Source of the DNA: an uncultured Bacilli bacterium
Lineage (GTDB): Bacteria > Bacillota_I > Bacilli_A > RF39 > UBA660
NCBI GenBank assembly: GCA_947591565.1
Contig: CANQDH010000005.1
Coordinates: forward strand, 1-18,343
DNA length: 18,343 bases
Reading direction: 5' to 3'
Shown: in pieces, positions 1 through 7,267 of the stretch
Position numbering within the stretch: position 1 is the stretch's first letter
Layout of the letters: the number at the start of each line of letters is the position of its first letter
Notes under the pieces: model-generated
Seen by the model: the letters and a program-made list of their open reading frames with translations, nothing else
What the model was told of the DNA's origin: nothing
Database searches by the model: none
Program-made: the position numbers and the translations under genes

Positions 1-372
1 TTAAAAGAATATAATAATTTAACAAGTAACAATTTAAGTATAGGTCAAAAACTAAAAATACCTAACAATAGTGATACATCTAGTTCCACCTTATATGTGG
101 TAAAACAAGGCGACAGTTTATATAGTATTGCTAGACAGTTTAATACATCAGTATCAGATATAATGGAATTAAATAACTTAAAAACAAGTCTTCTAAATAT
201 AGGTATGGTTCTTAAAATACCTTCATCGTCTACTAATCAAACATATATCGTTAAAGCAGGTGATACTTTATATGATATTGCGAAAAGATACAACACTTCC
301 GTCGATAACATTAAAAAAAAGAACAATTTAACAAGTAATAATCTAAGCATTGGTCAAATTCTCATCTTATAA
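1..372 (+). CDS. LysM-repeat protein, 3' end only
   Basis: The reading frame is open from the first base, so this is the C-terminal part of a gene whose start lies outside the window. It reads as tandem LysM units of about 50 residues: the tail of one (…NNLTSNNLSIGQKLKIP), a whole one (YVVKQGDSLYSIARQFN…), and a final one (YIVKAGDTLYDIAKRYN…), joined by short Ser/Thr/Asn linkers. LysM domains bind N-acetylglucosamine-containing glycans, mainly peptidoglycan, so the protein probably sits on the cell wall. Any catalytic domain would lie upstream and cannot be seen. A GTG at 97 could be mistaken for a start, but it lies inside a LysM unit (LYVVKQGD) and has no ribosome binding site. The repeat ends directly at the TAA stop. 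No clear terminator separates it from the next gene. Confidence 0.9.
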   Translation, partial: LKEYNNLTSNNLSIGQKLKIPNNSDTSSSTLYVVKQGDSLYSIARQFNTSVSDIMELNNLKTSLLNIGMVLKIPSSSTNQTYIVKAGDTLYDIAKRYNTSVDNIKKKNNLTSNNLSIGQILIL

Positions 373-457
373 AAGAAGTTTTTGTAATTTATTGTTGATG
401 AAAAAAACGTAAATATTTCATAAATAGAAATATAATAATATAGAGGAGAGTGTTATA

Positions 458-2782
458 ATGTTTGGTAATTTTACGGAAGAAGCAAGAAAAATACTTATAA
501 ATGCAAAAAAAGAAATGTATGAATTAAAACATCCATATATAGGTAGTGAACATCTGTTATTATCTATTTTAAAAGATGATAATAGTGTGTCTAAAAGGTT
601 GAAGCAATATAATTTAGATTATCAAATATTAAAAGATGAAATTGTAAATGTGATAGGTATAGGTAGCAAAAGTCAGGATTGTTTTCTTTATACACCACTT
701 TTAAAAAGAATCCTTGAAAATGCGATTGTCGATAGTAAAGAAAATAATAATGGGGAAGTAACGATTGAACATCTTTTTTCTAGTTTACTTGAAGAAGGAG
801 AAGGCGTAGCTATCCGCATTTTACTTGGACTTAATATTGATATAGATAATCTATATGATGAATTTACTTATAAATTACTAAATACCAAAAAGAAAAAAAA
901 TAAAAAACTTATGGTTGAAGAAATAGGTATTGATTTAACCAAAAAAGCTTTAAATGGCGAACTTGATCCTGTTATCGGAAGAGATGAAGAAATAAAAAGA
1001 GTAATCGAAATATTGTGCCGAAGGACGAAAAACAATCCTATTTTAATAGGTGAGGCTGGAGTAGGTAAAACAGCTATAGCAGAAGAACTGAGTAGGATGA
1101 TTGTAAATGGTGAAGCTCCTCTTCCTCTTCGTAATAAAAGAGTCATTAGTTTAGACATGGCATCTTTAGTGGCTGGTACAAAATATAGGGGCGAATTTGA
1201 AGAAAGGATGCGCAAACTTTTAAAAGAAGTAGAAGAAAATACGGACATCATTCTTTTTATTGATGAAATACATACCCTAGTAGGAGCAGGCGGAGCGGAA
1301 GGAGCTATTGATGCATCTAATATTTTTAAACCTGCTCTTGCTCGTAATAAACTAAGATGTATAGGTGCAACTACGACCGAAGAATATAAAAAATTTATTG
1401 AAAAAGATAGCGCTTTAGAACGTCGTTTTCAAAAAGTTGTCATATCTAAGCCATCAAAACAGACTGTCAAAAAAATACTTATGGAATTAAAAAGTGTTTA
1501 CGAAAAATTTCACCTTGTCAAACTCGATGAAAAAATTATTGATTTAATCATTAATTTATCTGAAAAATATATTTATGATCGTAATGAACCAGATAGGTCT
1601 ATCGATATTTTAGATGAAGTATGTTCAAAGGTGAACCTTACAGAAAGTAAAACTTTAAAAAAATATAATGCCTTAAATAAGCAACTAAAAGAAGTTCTTT
1701 ACCATAAAAATGAGGCTATTTTATCAGGTGAATTTGACCTAGCATCTTCTTTTAAAGATAAAGAAAATCAACTTATGAATGACATTAATAATTTAGAAAT
1801 GAATCTTTATCAGCAAAATAATTTAAAAACAGTTACCAAAGAAGATGTTGCTGAAGTTATTCACCTTAGAACAAAAATACCTGTTTATGAATTGTTGCAT
1901 GATAATAAAACAATTATCAAAAAAATTGAAGAAAATATTGGTGAAGCTATTCTAGGTCAAGAGAAAGCTGTCAAGGAAACTACCAATATTATAAAAAGAT
2001 TAAAACTTGGATTTAGTGATGAAAATAAATGTTACGCTTGTCTTTTCTGCGGCCCATCAGGTGTCGGAAAAACCGAATTAGCGAAATTATTTGGTGAAAA
2101 TATGGTTGGTAAGAACAACATTATTAAACTCGATATGAGTGAATATACAGAATCACATAGTGTAAGTAAAATTATAGGTGCTCCTCCAGGTTATGTTGGA
2201 TATGAAGACCATAATACAGTCCTTGAAGAAATTCGCAATAAGCCTTATTCTGTGTTAATCTTAGATGAAATAGAAAAAGCTAGTCCTAAAGTTATTAATT
2301 TATTTTTTCAAATTCTAGATGAAGGTAAAATAAAAGATTCTAATGGAAAAACCATTCGTTTTGACAATGTTTTTATTGTTATGACTAGTAATATCGGTTT
2401 TGATGAAAATGCGATTGGTTTTAATCAAGAAAAAGATGACTTTGTTTTAACCAAATTAAAAGATACTTTTAGTATACCTTTTATAAATAGAATTGATAAT
2501 ATTATGGTTTTTAACAAATTAAATGAAGATGTCATTAGAAAATTAGTCCAGAAAAAAATCAAAATATTAAAACATAAATATATGGATAAAGATGTTAAAA
2601 TAACGATAGGTAAGGATGTTATCGAAAACATCATTAAATTATCAAATTATAATGAATTTGGTGCTAGAAAATTAGATAAAATTATAAAAGAAAAAATAGA
2701 AAGTATTATTATTGATTCTGTTATTGATGGAAAAAAACAAGTATCAATTAAAAAATTTAGTGAAAATAAAGTGTTTAGTTAA
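458..2782 (+). CDS. clpC: ClpC-type AAA+ protein unfoldase (ATP-dependent Clp protease ATP-binding subunit)
   Basis: This is a hexameric cytosolic ATPase that unfolds proteins and threads them into ClpP. In order it shows: a Clp N-terminal double repeat (about 1-140, opening MFGNFTEEARKIL and HPYIGSEHLLLSIL); first AAA+ module with Walker A GEAGVGKT (198-205) and Walker B ILFIDE (265-270); a UVR-like middle segment (about 415-450, LSGEFDLASSFKDKENQL); second AAA+ module with Walker A GPSGVGKT (532-539), Walker B VLILDE (599-604), an IGF tripeptide at 653-655 in the place of the ClpP-docking loop, and a GAR sensor-2 (735-737). At 774 residues it is slightly shorter than Bacillus ClpC (about 810). 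The UVR segment and the short middle domain favour ClpC over ClpB. The start has GAGGAG about 8 bases upstream. No ctsR, mcsA or mcsB is adjacent, and I see no CtsR heptad pair in the leader. Confidence 0.95.
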   Translation: MFGNFTEEARKILINAKKEMYELKHPYIGSEHLLLSILKDDNSVSKRLKQYNLDYQILKDEIVNVIGIGSKSQDCFLYTPLLKRILENAIVDSKENNNGEVTIEHLFSSLLEEGEGVAIRILLGLNIDIDNLYDEFTYKLLNTKKKKNKKLMVEEIGIDLTKKALNGELDPVIGRDEEIKRVIEILCRRTKNNPILIGEAGVGKTAIAEELSRMIVNGEAPLPLRNKRVISLDMASLVAGTKYRGEFEERMRKLLKEVEENTDIILFIDEIHTLVGAGGAEGAIDASNIFKPALARNKLRCIGATTTEEYKKFIEKDSALERRFQKVVISKPSKQTVKKILMELKSVYEKFHLVKLDEKIIDLIINLSEKYIYDRNEPDRSIDILDEVCSKVNLTESKTLKKYNALNKQLKEVLYHKNEAILSGEFDLASSFKDKENQLMNDINNLEMNLYQQNNLKTVTKEDVAEVIHLRTKIPVYELLHDNKTIIKKIEENIGEAILGQEKAVKETTNIIKRLKLGFSDENKCYACLFCGPSGVGKTELAKLFGENMVGKNNIIKLDMSEYTESHSVSKIIGAPPGYVGYEDHNTVLEEIRNKPYSVLILDEIEKASPKVINLFFQILDEGKIKDSNGKTIRFDNVFIVMTSNIGFDENAIGFNQEKDDFVLTKLKDTFSIPFINRIDNIMVFNKLNEDVIRKLVQKKIKILKHKYMDKDVKITIGKDVIENIIKLSNYNEFGARKLDKIIKEKIESIIIDSVIDGKKQVSIKKFSENKVFS

Positions 2783-2792
2783 AAAATTCAAT

Positions 2793-2817
2793 AAAAACAA
2801 TGTATATTGTTTTTTTT
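2793..2817 (+). terminator. Intrinsic terminator after clpC
   Basis: A 9-bp perfect hairpin (AAAAACAAT, loop GTAT, ATTGTTTTT) continues into a T run, 11 bases after the clpC stop codon. It suggests clpC is transcribed alone. Confidence 0.8.
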
Positions 2818-2862
2818 AAATCTCATTTAAAGATAAAAATAAAAATATTGCAAGGAAAATAT

Positions 2863-2890
2863 TTGCAAAAACTTTAGTTTGTGTTACAAT
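2863..2890 (+). promoter_or_regulatory. Promoter for the 2906 gene
   Basis: TTGCAA (2863-2868), a 16-base spacer, then TACAAT (2885-2890). The predicted transcript start is near 2897, only about 9 bases before the ATG, so the leader is little more than the ribosome binding site. Confidence 0.65.
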
Positions 2891-2905
2891 TATAGTGGTG
2901 ATAGT

Positions 2906-3448
2906 ATGCAACTAGAAGAATTAAAAGAGGTTTTAGACAAAAATAAAAATTTAAAAGAAATCAAAGATAATTTATATGCGTTGATTCAAATAATGATGCA
3001 AAAATTGCCAAATATAAGATATGATTATTTGCAAAAAAATTTAGCAACTTTAAAGGTTAAAAAAATTAGTAAACATTTGTGTTCAGATTATACATATTAT
3101 AATGGAAAGACAAATACACTTTATATCAATTATAATAAAATTGATGAAAATGATGATGTAAGGCATCTTATGATGTATGAACTACTTAATATAGCAACGT
3201 ATAACGGATTTTTTTCTGGTTTTAATGAAAATAATTTTTTAAATGCTTTCAATATCGGTTTTACCGAAATCATGACAAATAATCTTATCGGTAACGAAGG
3301 AAATAAATCATATCATGATGATGAAGTAATAGAGACAAATCTACTTTCACAAATCATAGGTTTTGATACATTATTTGAAGCCTATTTTAACAATAATGCT
3401 CGCTTTGTTACGGATAATCTTATAAGTGTTGAAGGAGTGAAAAAATGA
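2906..3448 (+). CDS. Unknown 180-residue protein, possibly a degenerate metallopeptidase-like fold
   Basis: I do not recognise a named family. The ATG at 2906 is chosen because GGTGAT lies just before it; a TTG at 2879 in the same frame falls before the predicted transcript start. There is no signal peptide or membrane segment, so it is probably cytosolic. Residues 85-129 (VRHLMMYELLNIATYN… then AFNIGFTEIMTNNLIG) resemble the layout 'HELLH … GFxE … T' of small zinc metallopeptidases, but both zinc histidines are absent: the motif reads YELLN at 91-95, while the second-helix glutamate survives as GFTE (118-121). If the resemblance is real, this is a catalytically dead relative. It overlaps the next gene by ATGA (3445-3448), which implies translational coupling. 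Its stop is the only TGA in the window. Confidence 0.75.
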   Translation: MQLEELKEVLDKNKNLKEIKDNLYALIQIMMQKLPNIRYDYLQKNLATLKVKKISKHLCSDYTYYNGKTNTLYINYNKIDENDDVRHLMMYELLNIATYNGFFSGFNENNFLNAFNIGFTEIMTNNLIGNEGNKSYHDDEVIETNLLSQIIGFDTLFEAYFNNNARFVTDNLISVEGVKK

Positions 3449-3738
3449 AAAGTAAAAAAGTAATTGAACTTTCTAATTATAATGTTGCAAGAGAAGATAC
3501 AAAAATAAGCAACCTAGGGGAAATACAAAAATTATTAATTGATTTATTTTTCTTACAACCTAATTTGACAGATGATAAACTTGAAAACTTTGAATCTAGT
3601 TTATATGCTAATCCGGCTGTTTTTTCACCAAATATTGATTATTCTAATGTGTGCGGAGTTGATTCATATTTTAATTTCAAAAAACAAACCCTTATACAAC
3701 ATCAAAATGTCGTTTTAAATAGTGGCAGAACTATGTAA
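3445..3738 (+). CDS. Unknown 97-residue protein coupled to the 2906 gene
   Basis: A small soluble protein with no recognisable domain. Its ATG shares bases with the TGA stop of the preceding gene and is preceded by GAAGGAG, so the two are almost certainly translated together and may act together. The N-terminus is basic and polar (MKSKKVIELSNYN), followed by a probable helix (GEIQKLLIDLFFL, about 25-37) and a tail rich in Asn, Tyr and Phe. It is too short and featureless for a functional call. A strong terminator follows immediately, so this is a two-gene transcription unit. Confidence 0.75.
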   Translation: MKSKKVIELSNYNVAREDTKISNLGEIQKLLIDLFFLQPNLTDDKLENFESSLYANPAVFSPNIDYSNVCGVDSYFNFKKQTLIQHQNVVLNSGRTM

Positions 3739-3768
3739 TTGAGTAAAAACTTCTTTACTCAATTTTTT
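3737..3768 (+). terminator. Strong intrinsic terminator after the two-gene unit
   Basis: An 11-bp perfect stem (AATTGAGTAAA and TTTACTCAATT) with a 6-base loop, followed by four more T. The left arm overlaps the TAA stop codon. Confidence 0.92.
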
Positions 3769-3849
3769 GGATTATGAAAATTATAATATCGTTTTATAAT
3801 TTTAGAAATATTTTCCAAAAAATGTGCATACTAAAGAAAGGTGAAATAT

Positions 3850-5130
3850 ATGAAATATATAAAAAATGAAATAGGTCCATTTAATTTACATATTATTAAA
3901 ACAGAAAAATTCCGAACAAATAGAATTATTATTCATTTTAAAAGACCAGTTGTGAAAGAAGAAATCACCATGCGTAATCTTTTGTGTGATTGTTTAACAT
4001 GGGCAACGAAAAAATATAATTCGGAACGACTTATGAATATACGAACTGAAGAGTTATATGGCATTCCTTATAATGGCATGACCTATTTATCTGGTAATTT
4101 TTCTATTATGAGTTTTTCTATGGAATTTTTAAATGACAAATATATTAAAGAAAGCATCCTTGAAGATTCCTTAGATTTTATGATGGATATTTTATTTAAT
4201 CCAAATGTTATAGATAATAAATTTGATGAACTTTCTTTTAATATCAATAAAAAAGCTCTTGAAGAGTCTATTAAAAGTTTTGGTGATAATCCTAGAAAAT
4301 ATAGTGTTAGAAGAATTTATGAAGAAATGAATCCTGATGGACCTCTTTCTTATCATAGTGAGGGATATTTAGATGATTTAAATGAAATAACAAGAGAATC
4401 ATTATATGAATATTACAAAAGTGTTTTAAAAAAAGACATCGTTAATGTTTTCATTATAGGTGATTTTGATGTCAATGAAGTTCGAAATATGATTACATCG
4501 AAAATGAAAATAAATACAATCAAAAGATTTAAAGGATCTCATTATGTAAAATATCAAACATTTCGTAAAAGAAGTAGAACCGTTATCGAAAGTAAAAATA
4601 TTAATCAAAGTAAACTTGTTATTGGTTGTAAACTAAAAAATTTAACACCTTTTGAATCTAATTATGTATCTAGTTTATATTCATATATTTTAGGTGGCAG
4701 TGCGGATTCGGTTTTATTTAAAAATGTTAGAGAAAAACATTCTCTTTGTTATTACGTAAGTTCATCTATAAACAAAGTTAACAATACTTTACTTATTGAA
4801 TCAGGTATCGATGGCAAAAACTTTAAAAAGACGGTTAAACTCATAAAAAAAGAGTTAAAAAATATGCAACAAGGTAAATTTGATGAAAAATATATTGAAA
4901 ATGGAAAAATAACTTATTTAAATGCATGCCAAGAATTATGTGATAGTCCTAATAGTTTATTAAATTTATATATATCAAGTGAATATTTAGGAACTGATTT
5001 ACTAGAAAAACGAAAGCAAGAAATCCAAAAAGTAACCAAAAATGATATAGTTCGATTTGCATCTAAAGTTAATTTAGATACTGTTTATTTATTAGAAGGG
5101 ATAGATCAAGATGGAAATAAAGAAGCTTAG
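3850..5130 (+). CDS. M16-family peptidase-like protein without the zinc motif (YmfF-like)
   Basis: A 426-residue cytosolic protein of the M16 (pitrilysin/insulinase) superfamily, recognised by its overall layout: an N-terminal half with TRNLLCDC-type helix equivalent (MRNLLCDCLTWATKK, 41-55), TEELYGIPYNG (67-76), and a C-terminal half with GGSADSVLFKNVREKHSLCYYVSSSI. No HxxEH zinc-binding sequence is present where M16 enzymes carry it, so this is the non-catalytic partner type. It overlaps the next gene, an M16 protein that does have HxxEH, by 20 bases. In Bacillus the same inactive/active pairing is ymfF/ymfH, and M16 proteins generally work as two-lobed clamshells, so a heterodimer is a reasonable inference. 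Substrate unknown. The ATG at 3850 is preferred because AAAGGTGA ends 6 bases upstream; a GTG at 3841 lies inside that ribosome binding site. Confidence 0.85.
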   Translation: MKYIKNEIGPFNLHIIKTEKFRTNRIIIHFKRPVVKEEITMRNLLCDCLTWATKKYNSERLMNIRTEELYGIPYNGMTYLSGNFSIMSFSMEFLNDKYIKESILEDSLDFMMDILFNPNVIDNKFDELSFNINKKALEESIKSFGDNPRKYSVRRIYEEMNPDGPLSYHSEGYLDDLNEITRESLYEYYKSVLKKDIVNVFIIGDFDVNEVRNMITSKMKINTIKRFKGSHYVKYQTFRKRSRTVIESKNINQSKLVIGCKLKNLTPFESNYVSSLYSYILGGSADSVLFKNVREKHSLCYYVSSSINKVNNTLLIESGIDGKNFKKTVKLIKKELKNMQQGKFDEKYIENGKITYLNACQELCDSPNSLLNLYISSEYLGTDLLEKRKQEIQKVTKNDIVRFASKVNLDTVYLLEGIDQDGNKEA

Positions 5131-6391
5131 TAAACTTGATTTAAATTTATATTATGAACAACTTGATAATGGTCTTTCCATTTATGTGATACCTGATAAT
5201 AATAACAATAACATTTATGCGACTTTTTCGGCTAAATTTGGTTCTTGTATAAATGAATTTGTGCCTATAGATAAAAAGAAAATGGTTAAAGTACCATACG
5301 GAGTTGCCCATTTTTTAGAACATAAAGCCTTTGAACAAAAAGATGGCATTGATCCTTTTACTTTCTTTTCGGAAAGAGGGGCGGACGCTAATGCAAATAC
5401 ATCATATGAAAAAACAACATATCTTTTTTCAGGACCCAATCATTTTCAAGAAAATATGAATTATTTACTTGATTATGTTCAAAATCCTTATTTTACTGAT
5501 GAAAATGTTGAAAAAGAAAAAGGCATTATTATTCAAGAATATGAGATGTACCAAGATAGACCTTATACGAGATGTTACGAAGGACTTTTAAAAAATGCTT
5601 TTATTAACGATCCTATTAGATATTCTGTTATTGGAACCAAAGAAAGCATTAATTCTATCACAAAAGATGATCTTTATAACTGTTACAATACTTTTTATCA
5701 TCCAGCAAATATGTTTGTCGTTGTAACAGGTAATGTTAATTATGAAGAAGTAATTGATATTATAAAAAAGAATCAAAAAGAAAAAGAGTTTCAGCCCTTT
5801 AAAAAAATTTCGGTAAAAACATATAAAGAACCAAAAAATGTTTTAAAAGAATATGAAAAAATAGAAATGAATGTTACTTTACCTAAAGTACTTATTGGAT
5901 ATAAAATTGATTTAACTAAATTTAAGAATATGAAATCACTTAAATTGTTAACTTATATCACAACTATATTTGAAATAATGTTAGGTAATACTTCAGAGGC
6001 CAACGAATATTTAAAAATTAATGATATCATATATGAAAATCTATCTCTTGATTATATTAAAAGTGAAGATTATATGTTATTTATGGTATGTGCAGAAACT
6101 AAAAAGGAAAAAGACTTTTTAGATTATGTGGATAAAGTCTTAAGTAATATTTATGTAAGTGCTGAGGAATTAAATCGTAAAAAGAAAGCTTTAATTGGCT
6201 CTTTAGTAGTTTTAAGTAGTGATATATTTGCTACAAATAGTAAGATAATGTCTAATATTATTAACTATGATGAACCTATATGTGATGATTATGATCTTAT
6301 TGAATCACTTAATATTGATGAAGCAAATGATGTTTTAAATAATTTGTCTTTAGAACATAAAACAGTCTTTGTTGTTAATCCGAGAAAATAA
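5111..6391 (+). CDS. M16-family zinc metallopeptidase (YmfH-like)
   Basis: A 426-residue M16 peptidase with the inverted zinc motif intact: HFLEH at 67-71 (His67 and His71 as ligands, Glu70 catalytic), inside the typical context VPYGVAHFLEHKAFE. About 75 residues later comes EKEKGIIIQEYEMYQDRP, where Glu143 or Glu145 should supply the third zinc ligand. SERGADANANTSYEKTTY (88-104) is also family-typical. No signal peptide is seen, so the site of action is the cytosol. It starts 20 bases inside the upstream M16 gene, so the pair is translationally coupled and probably forms one working unit. M16 enzymes degrade or process peptides; some Firmicutes pairs (AlbE/AlbF) act in bacteriocin export, but no bacteriocin gene is visible here, so the substrate stays open. 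Confidence 0.92.
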   Translation: MEIKKLSKLDLNLYYEQLDNGLSIYVIPDNNNNNIYATFSAKFGSCINEFVPIDKKKMVKVPYGVAHFLEHKAFEQKDGIDPFTFFSERGADANANTSYEKTTYLFSGPNHFQENMNYLLDYVQNPYFTDENVEKEKGIIIQEYEMYQDRPYTRCYEGLLKNAFINDPIRYSVIGTKESINSITKDDLYNCYNTFYHPANMFVVVTGNVNYEEVIDIIKKNQKEKEFQPFKKISVKTYKEPKNVLKEYEKIEMNVTLPKVLIGYKIDLTKFKNMKSLKLLTYITTIFEIMLGNTSEANEYLKINDIIYENLSLDYIKSEDYMLFMVCAETKKEKDFLDYVDKVLSNIYVSAEELNRKKKALIGSLVVLSSDIFATNSKIMSNIINYDEPICDDYDLIESLNIDEANDVLNNLSLEHKTVFVVNPRK

Positions 6392-6506
6392 ACGTTTAAA
6401 TGTTATATCCTTGTATAATACTATTACTAAAACTAGTTTAGCTAGAGAAATTAATAGATGGAGTATGTTTTATCTTCATGTGATGGAAAAGTTTTATTTA
6501 AATATT

Positions 6507-6540
6507 AAAACGATTTATCGTGTTTGATAAATTGTTTTTT
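6507..6540 (+). terminator. Intrinsic terminator after the M16 pair
   Basis: Stem AAAACGATTTATC against GATAAATTGTTTT with one G-U pair and a 6-base loop, leading into a T run. It lies about 115 bases after the M16 stop codon, so it ends a long 3' tail or a separate short transcript. Confidence 0.8.
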
Positions 6541-6553
6541 GTTTATTAGGAAT

Positions 6554-6583
6554 TTGACTTACACCCATAAAATGTGATAAAAT
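6554..6583 (+). promoter_or_regulatory. Promoter for the glucosaminidase-like gene
   Basis: TTGACT (6554-6559), 18-base spacer, TAAAAT (6578-6583) with an extended -10 TGA immediately before it. An ATG directly after the -10 (6584) would lie upstream of the transcript start, which supports the later ATG at 6611. Confidence 0.75.
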
Positions 6584-6610
6584 ATGGTTACCTATTTAAG
6601 GAGTGAATAT

Positions 6611-7234
6611 ATGAAAATAAATAAAGTCTTAGGGGTAGGTTTAAGTGCAATTATAGTTATAAGCATTGGTATTGTTATGCTTGGTAAAAACTATTTTGAT
6701 AAAAGAGAAAAAATGAATATTGATTCAGTCATGATTTCTAATATTATGGATATTCATAGTAAAATGTATGCAAATGCCTTAGAAATAAGTGTTACAGAGG
6801 CTGAAAAGAAAATGGCTATCGTGTTTGATGGTATGACACTTGATGAACTTGCAGCCAAATTAGATAGATACTTAAAAGACGATTTAGCAGGCAAAGGTTA
6901 TCTTTATGCATCATATTCTTTAGAACTTGGTGTAAATCCTTATTTAAGTGTTGCTATTTCTATGCATGAAACAGGTTGTAAATGGGGATGTAGTAAATTA
7001 CTAAAAACATGTAATAATGTGGGAGGTCAAAAAGGTCAACCTTATTGTAATGGTGGATCATACAAAGGATATGACACATTAGATGATGGTATTAGAGGAT
7101 TCATTTATAATATATATGCTAATTACTATGCTTATGGTTTAACAACACCAGAGCAAATGAATCCAAAATATGCAGCGGATACAAGATGGGCATATTATGT
7201 AAATAAGTACATGGATGAAATTAAACAAATATAA
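6611..7234 (+). CDS. Membrane-anchored glucosaminidase-like protein (GH73/lysozyme-like)
   Basis: A 207-residue protein starting at the ATG preceded by AAGGAG. Residues 6-24 form a single hydrophobic segment after a Lys-containing N-terminus, with no obvious signal peptidase site, so the protein is probably tethered with its bulk outside. The C-terminal domain (about 75-205) resembles bacterial endo-beta-N-acetylglucosaminidases: TLDELAAKL…, LGVNPYLSVAISMHETG with a candidate catalytic Glu120, then NNVGGQKG, YDTLDDGIRGFIYNI and YAADTRWAYYVNKYM. Such enzymes cut the glycan strand of peptidoglycan and act in wall turnover or cell separation. Four cysteines around the active site region (123, 127, 134, 146) might pair outside the cell. 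Family membership is by motif resemblance. It is followed after 33 bases by the permease gene. Confidence 0.82.
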   Translation: MKINKVLGVGLSAIIVISIGIVMLGKNYFDKREKMNIDSVMISNIMDIHSKMYANALEISVTEAEKKMAIVFDGMTLDELAAKLDRYLKDDLAGKGYLYASYSLELGVNPYLSVAISMHETGCKWGCSKLLKTCNNVGGQKGQPYCNGGSYKGYDTLDDGIRGFIYNIYANYYAYGLTTPEQMNPKYAADTRWAYYVNKYMDEIKQI

Positions 7235-7267
7235 AATGTTATATAAAAACAGAAAAGAGGAGATTTT

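Noticed and set aside
353..359. GGTCAAA heptad near clpC, resembling half of a CtsR operator
   Set aside because: It is a single copy inside the LysM coding sequence (Gly-Gln codons), repeated at 43-49 in the parallel LysM unit, and lacks the required tandem heptad.
97..372. Complete LysM gene starting at GTG 97
   Set aside because: The frame is open upstream to base 1 with further LysM sequence, and the GTG lies inside a repeat with no ribosome binding site.
1..372. Repeated DNA units as a CRISPR array or tandem repeat
   Set aside because: The similarity comes from homologous LysM coding units, which differ in length and sequence. No CRISPR repeats, tRNA, rRNA or insertion sequence were seen anywhere in the window.
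3446..3448. TGA as a possible tryptophan codon (mollicute code 4)
   Set aside because: Tryptophans throughout are TGG and no gene has an internal TGA. Reading through here gives only five codons before TAA and would break the natural ATGA overlap.
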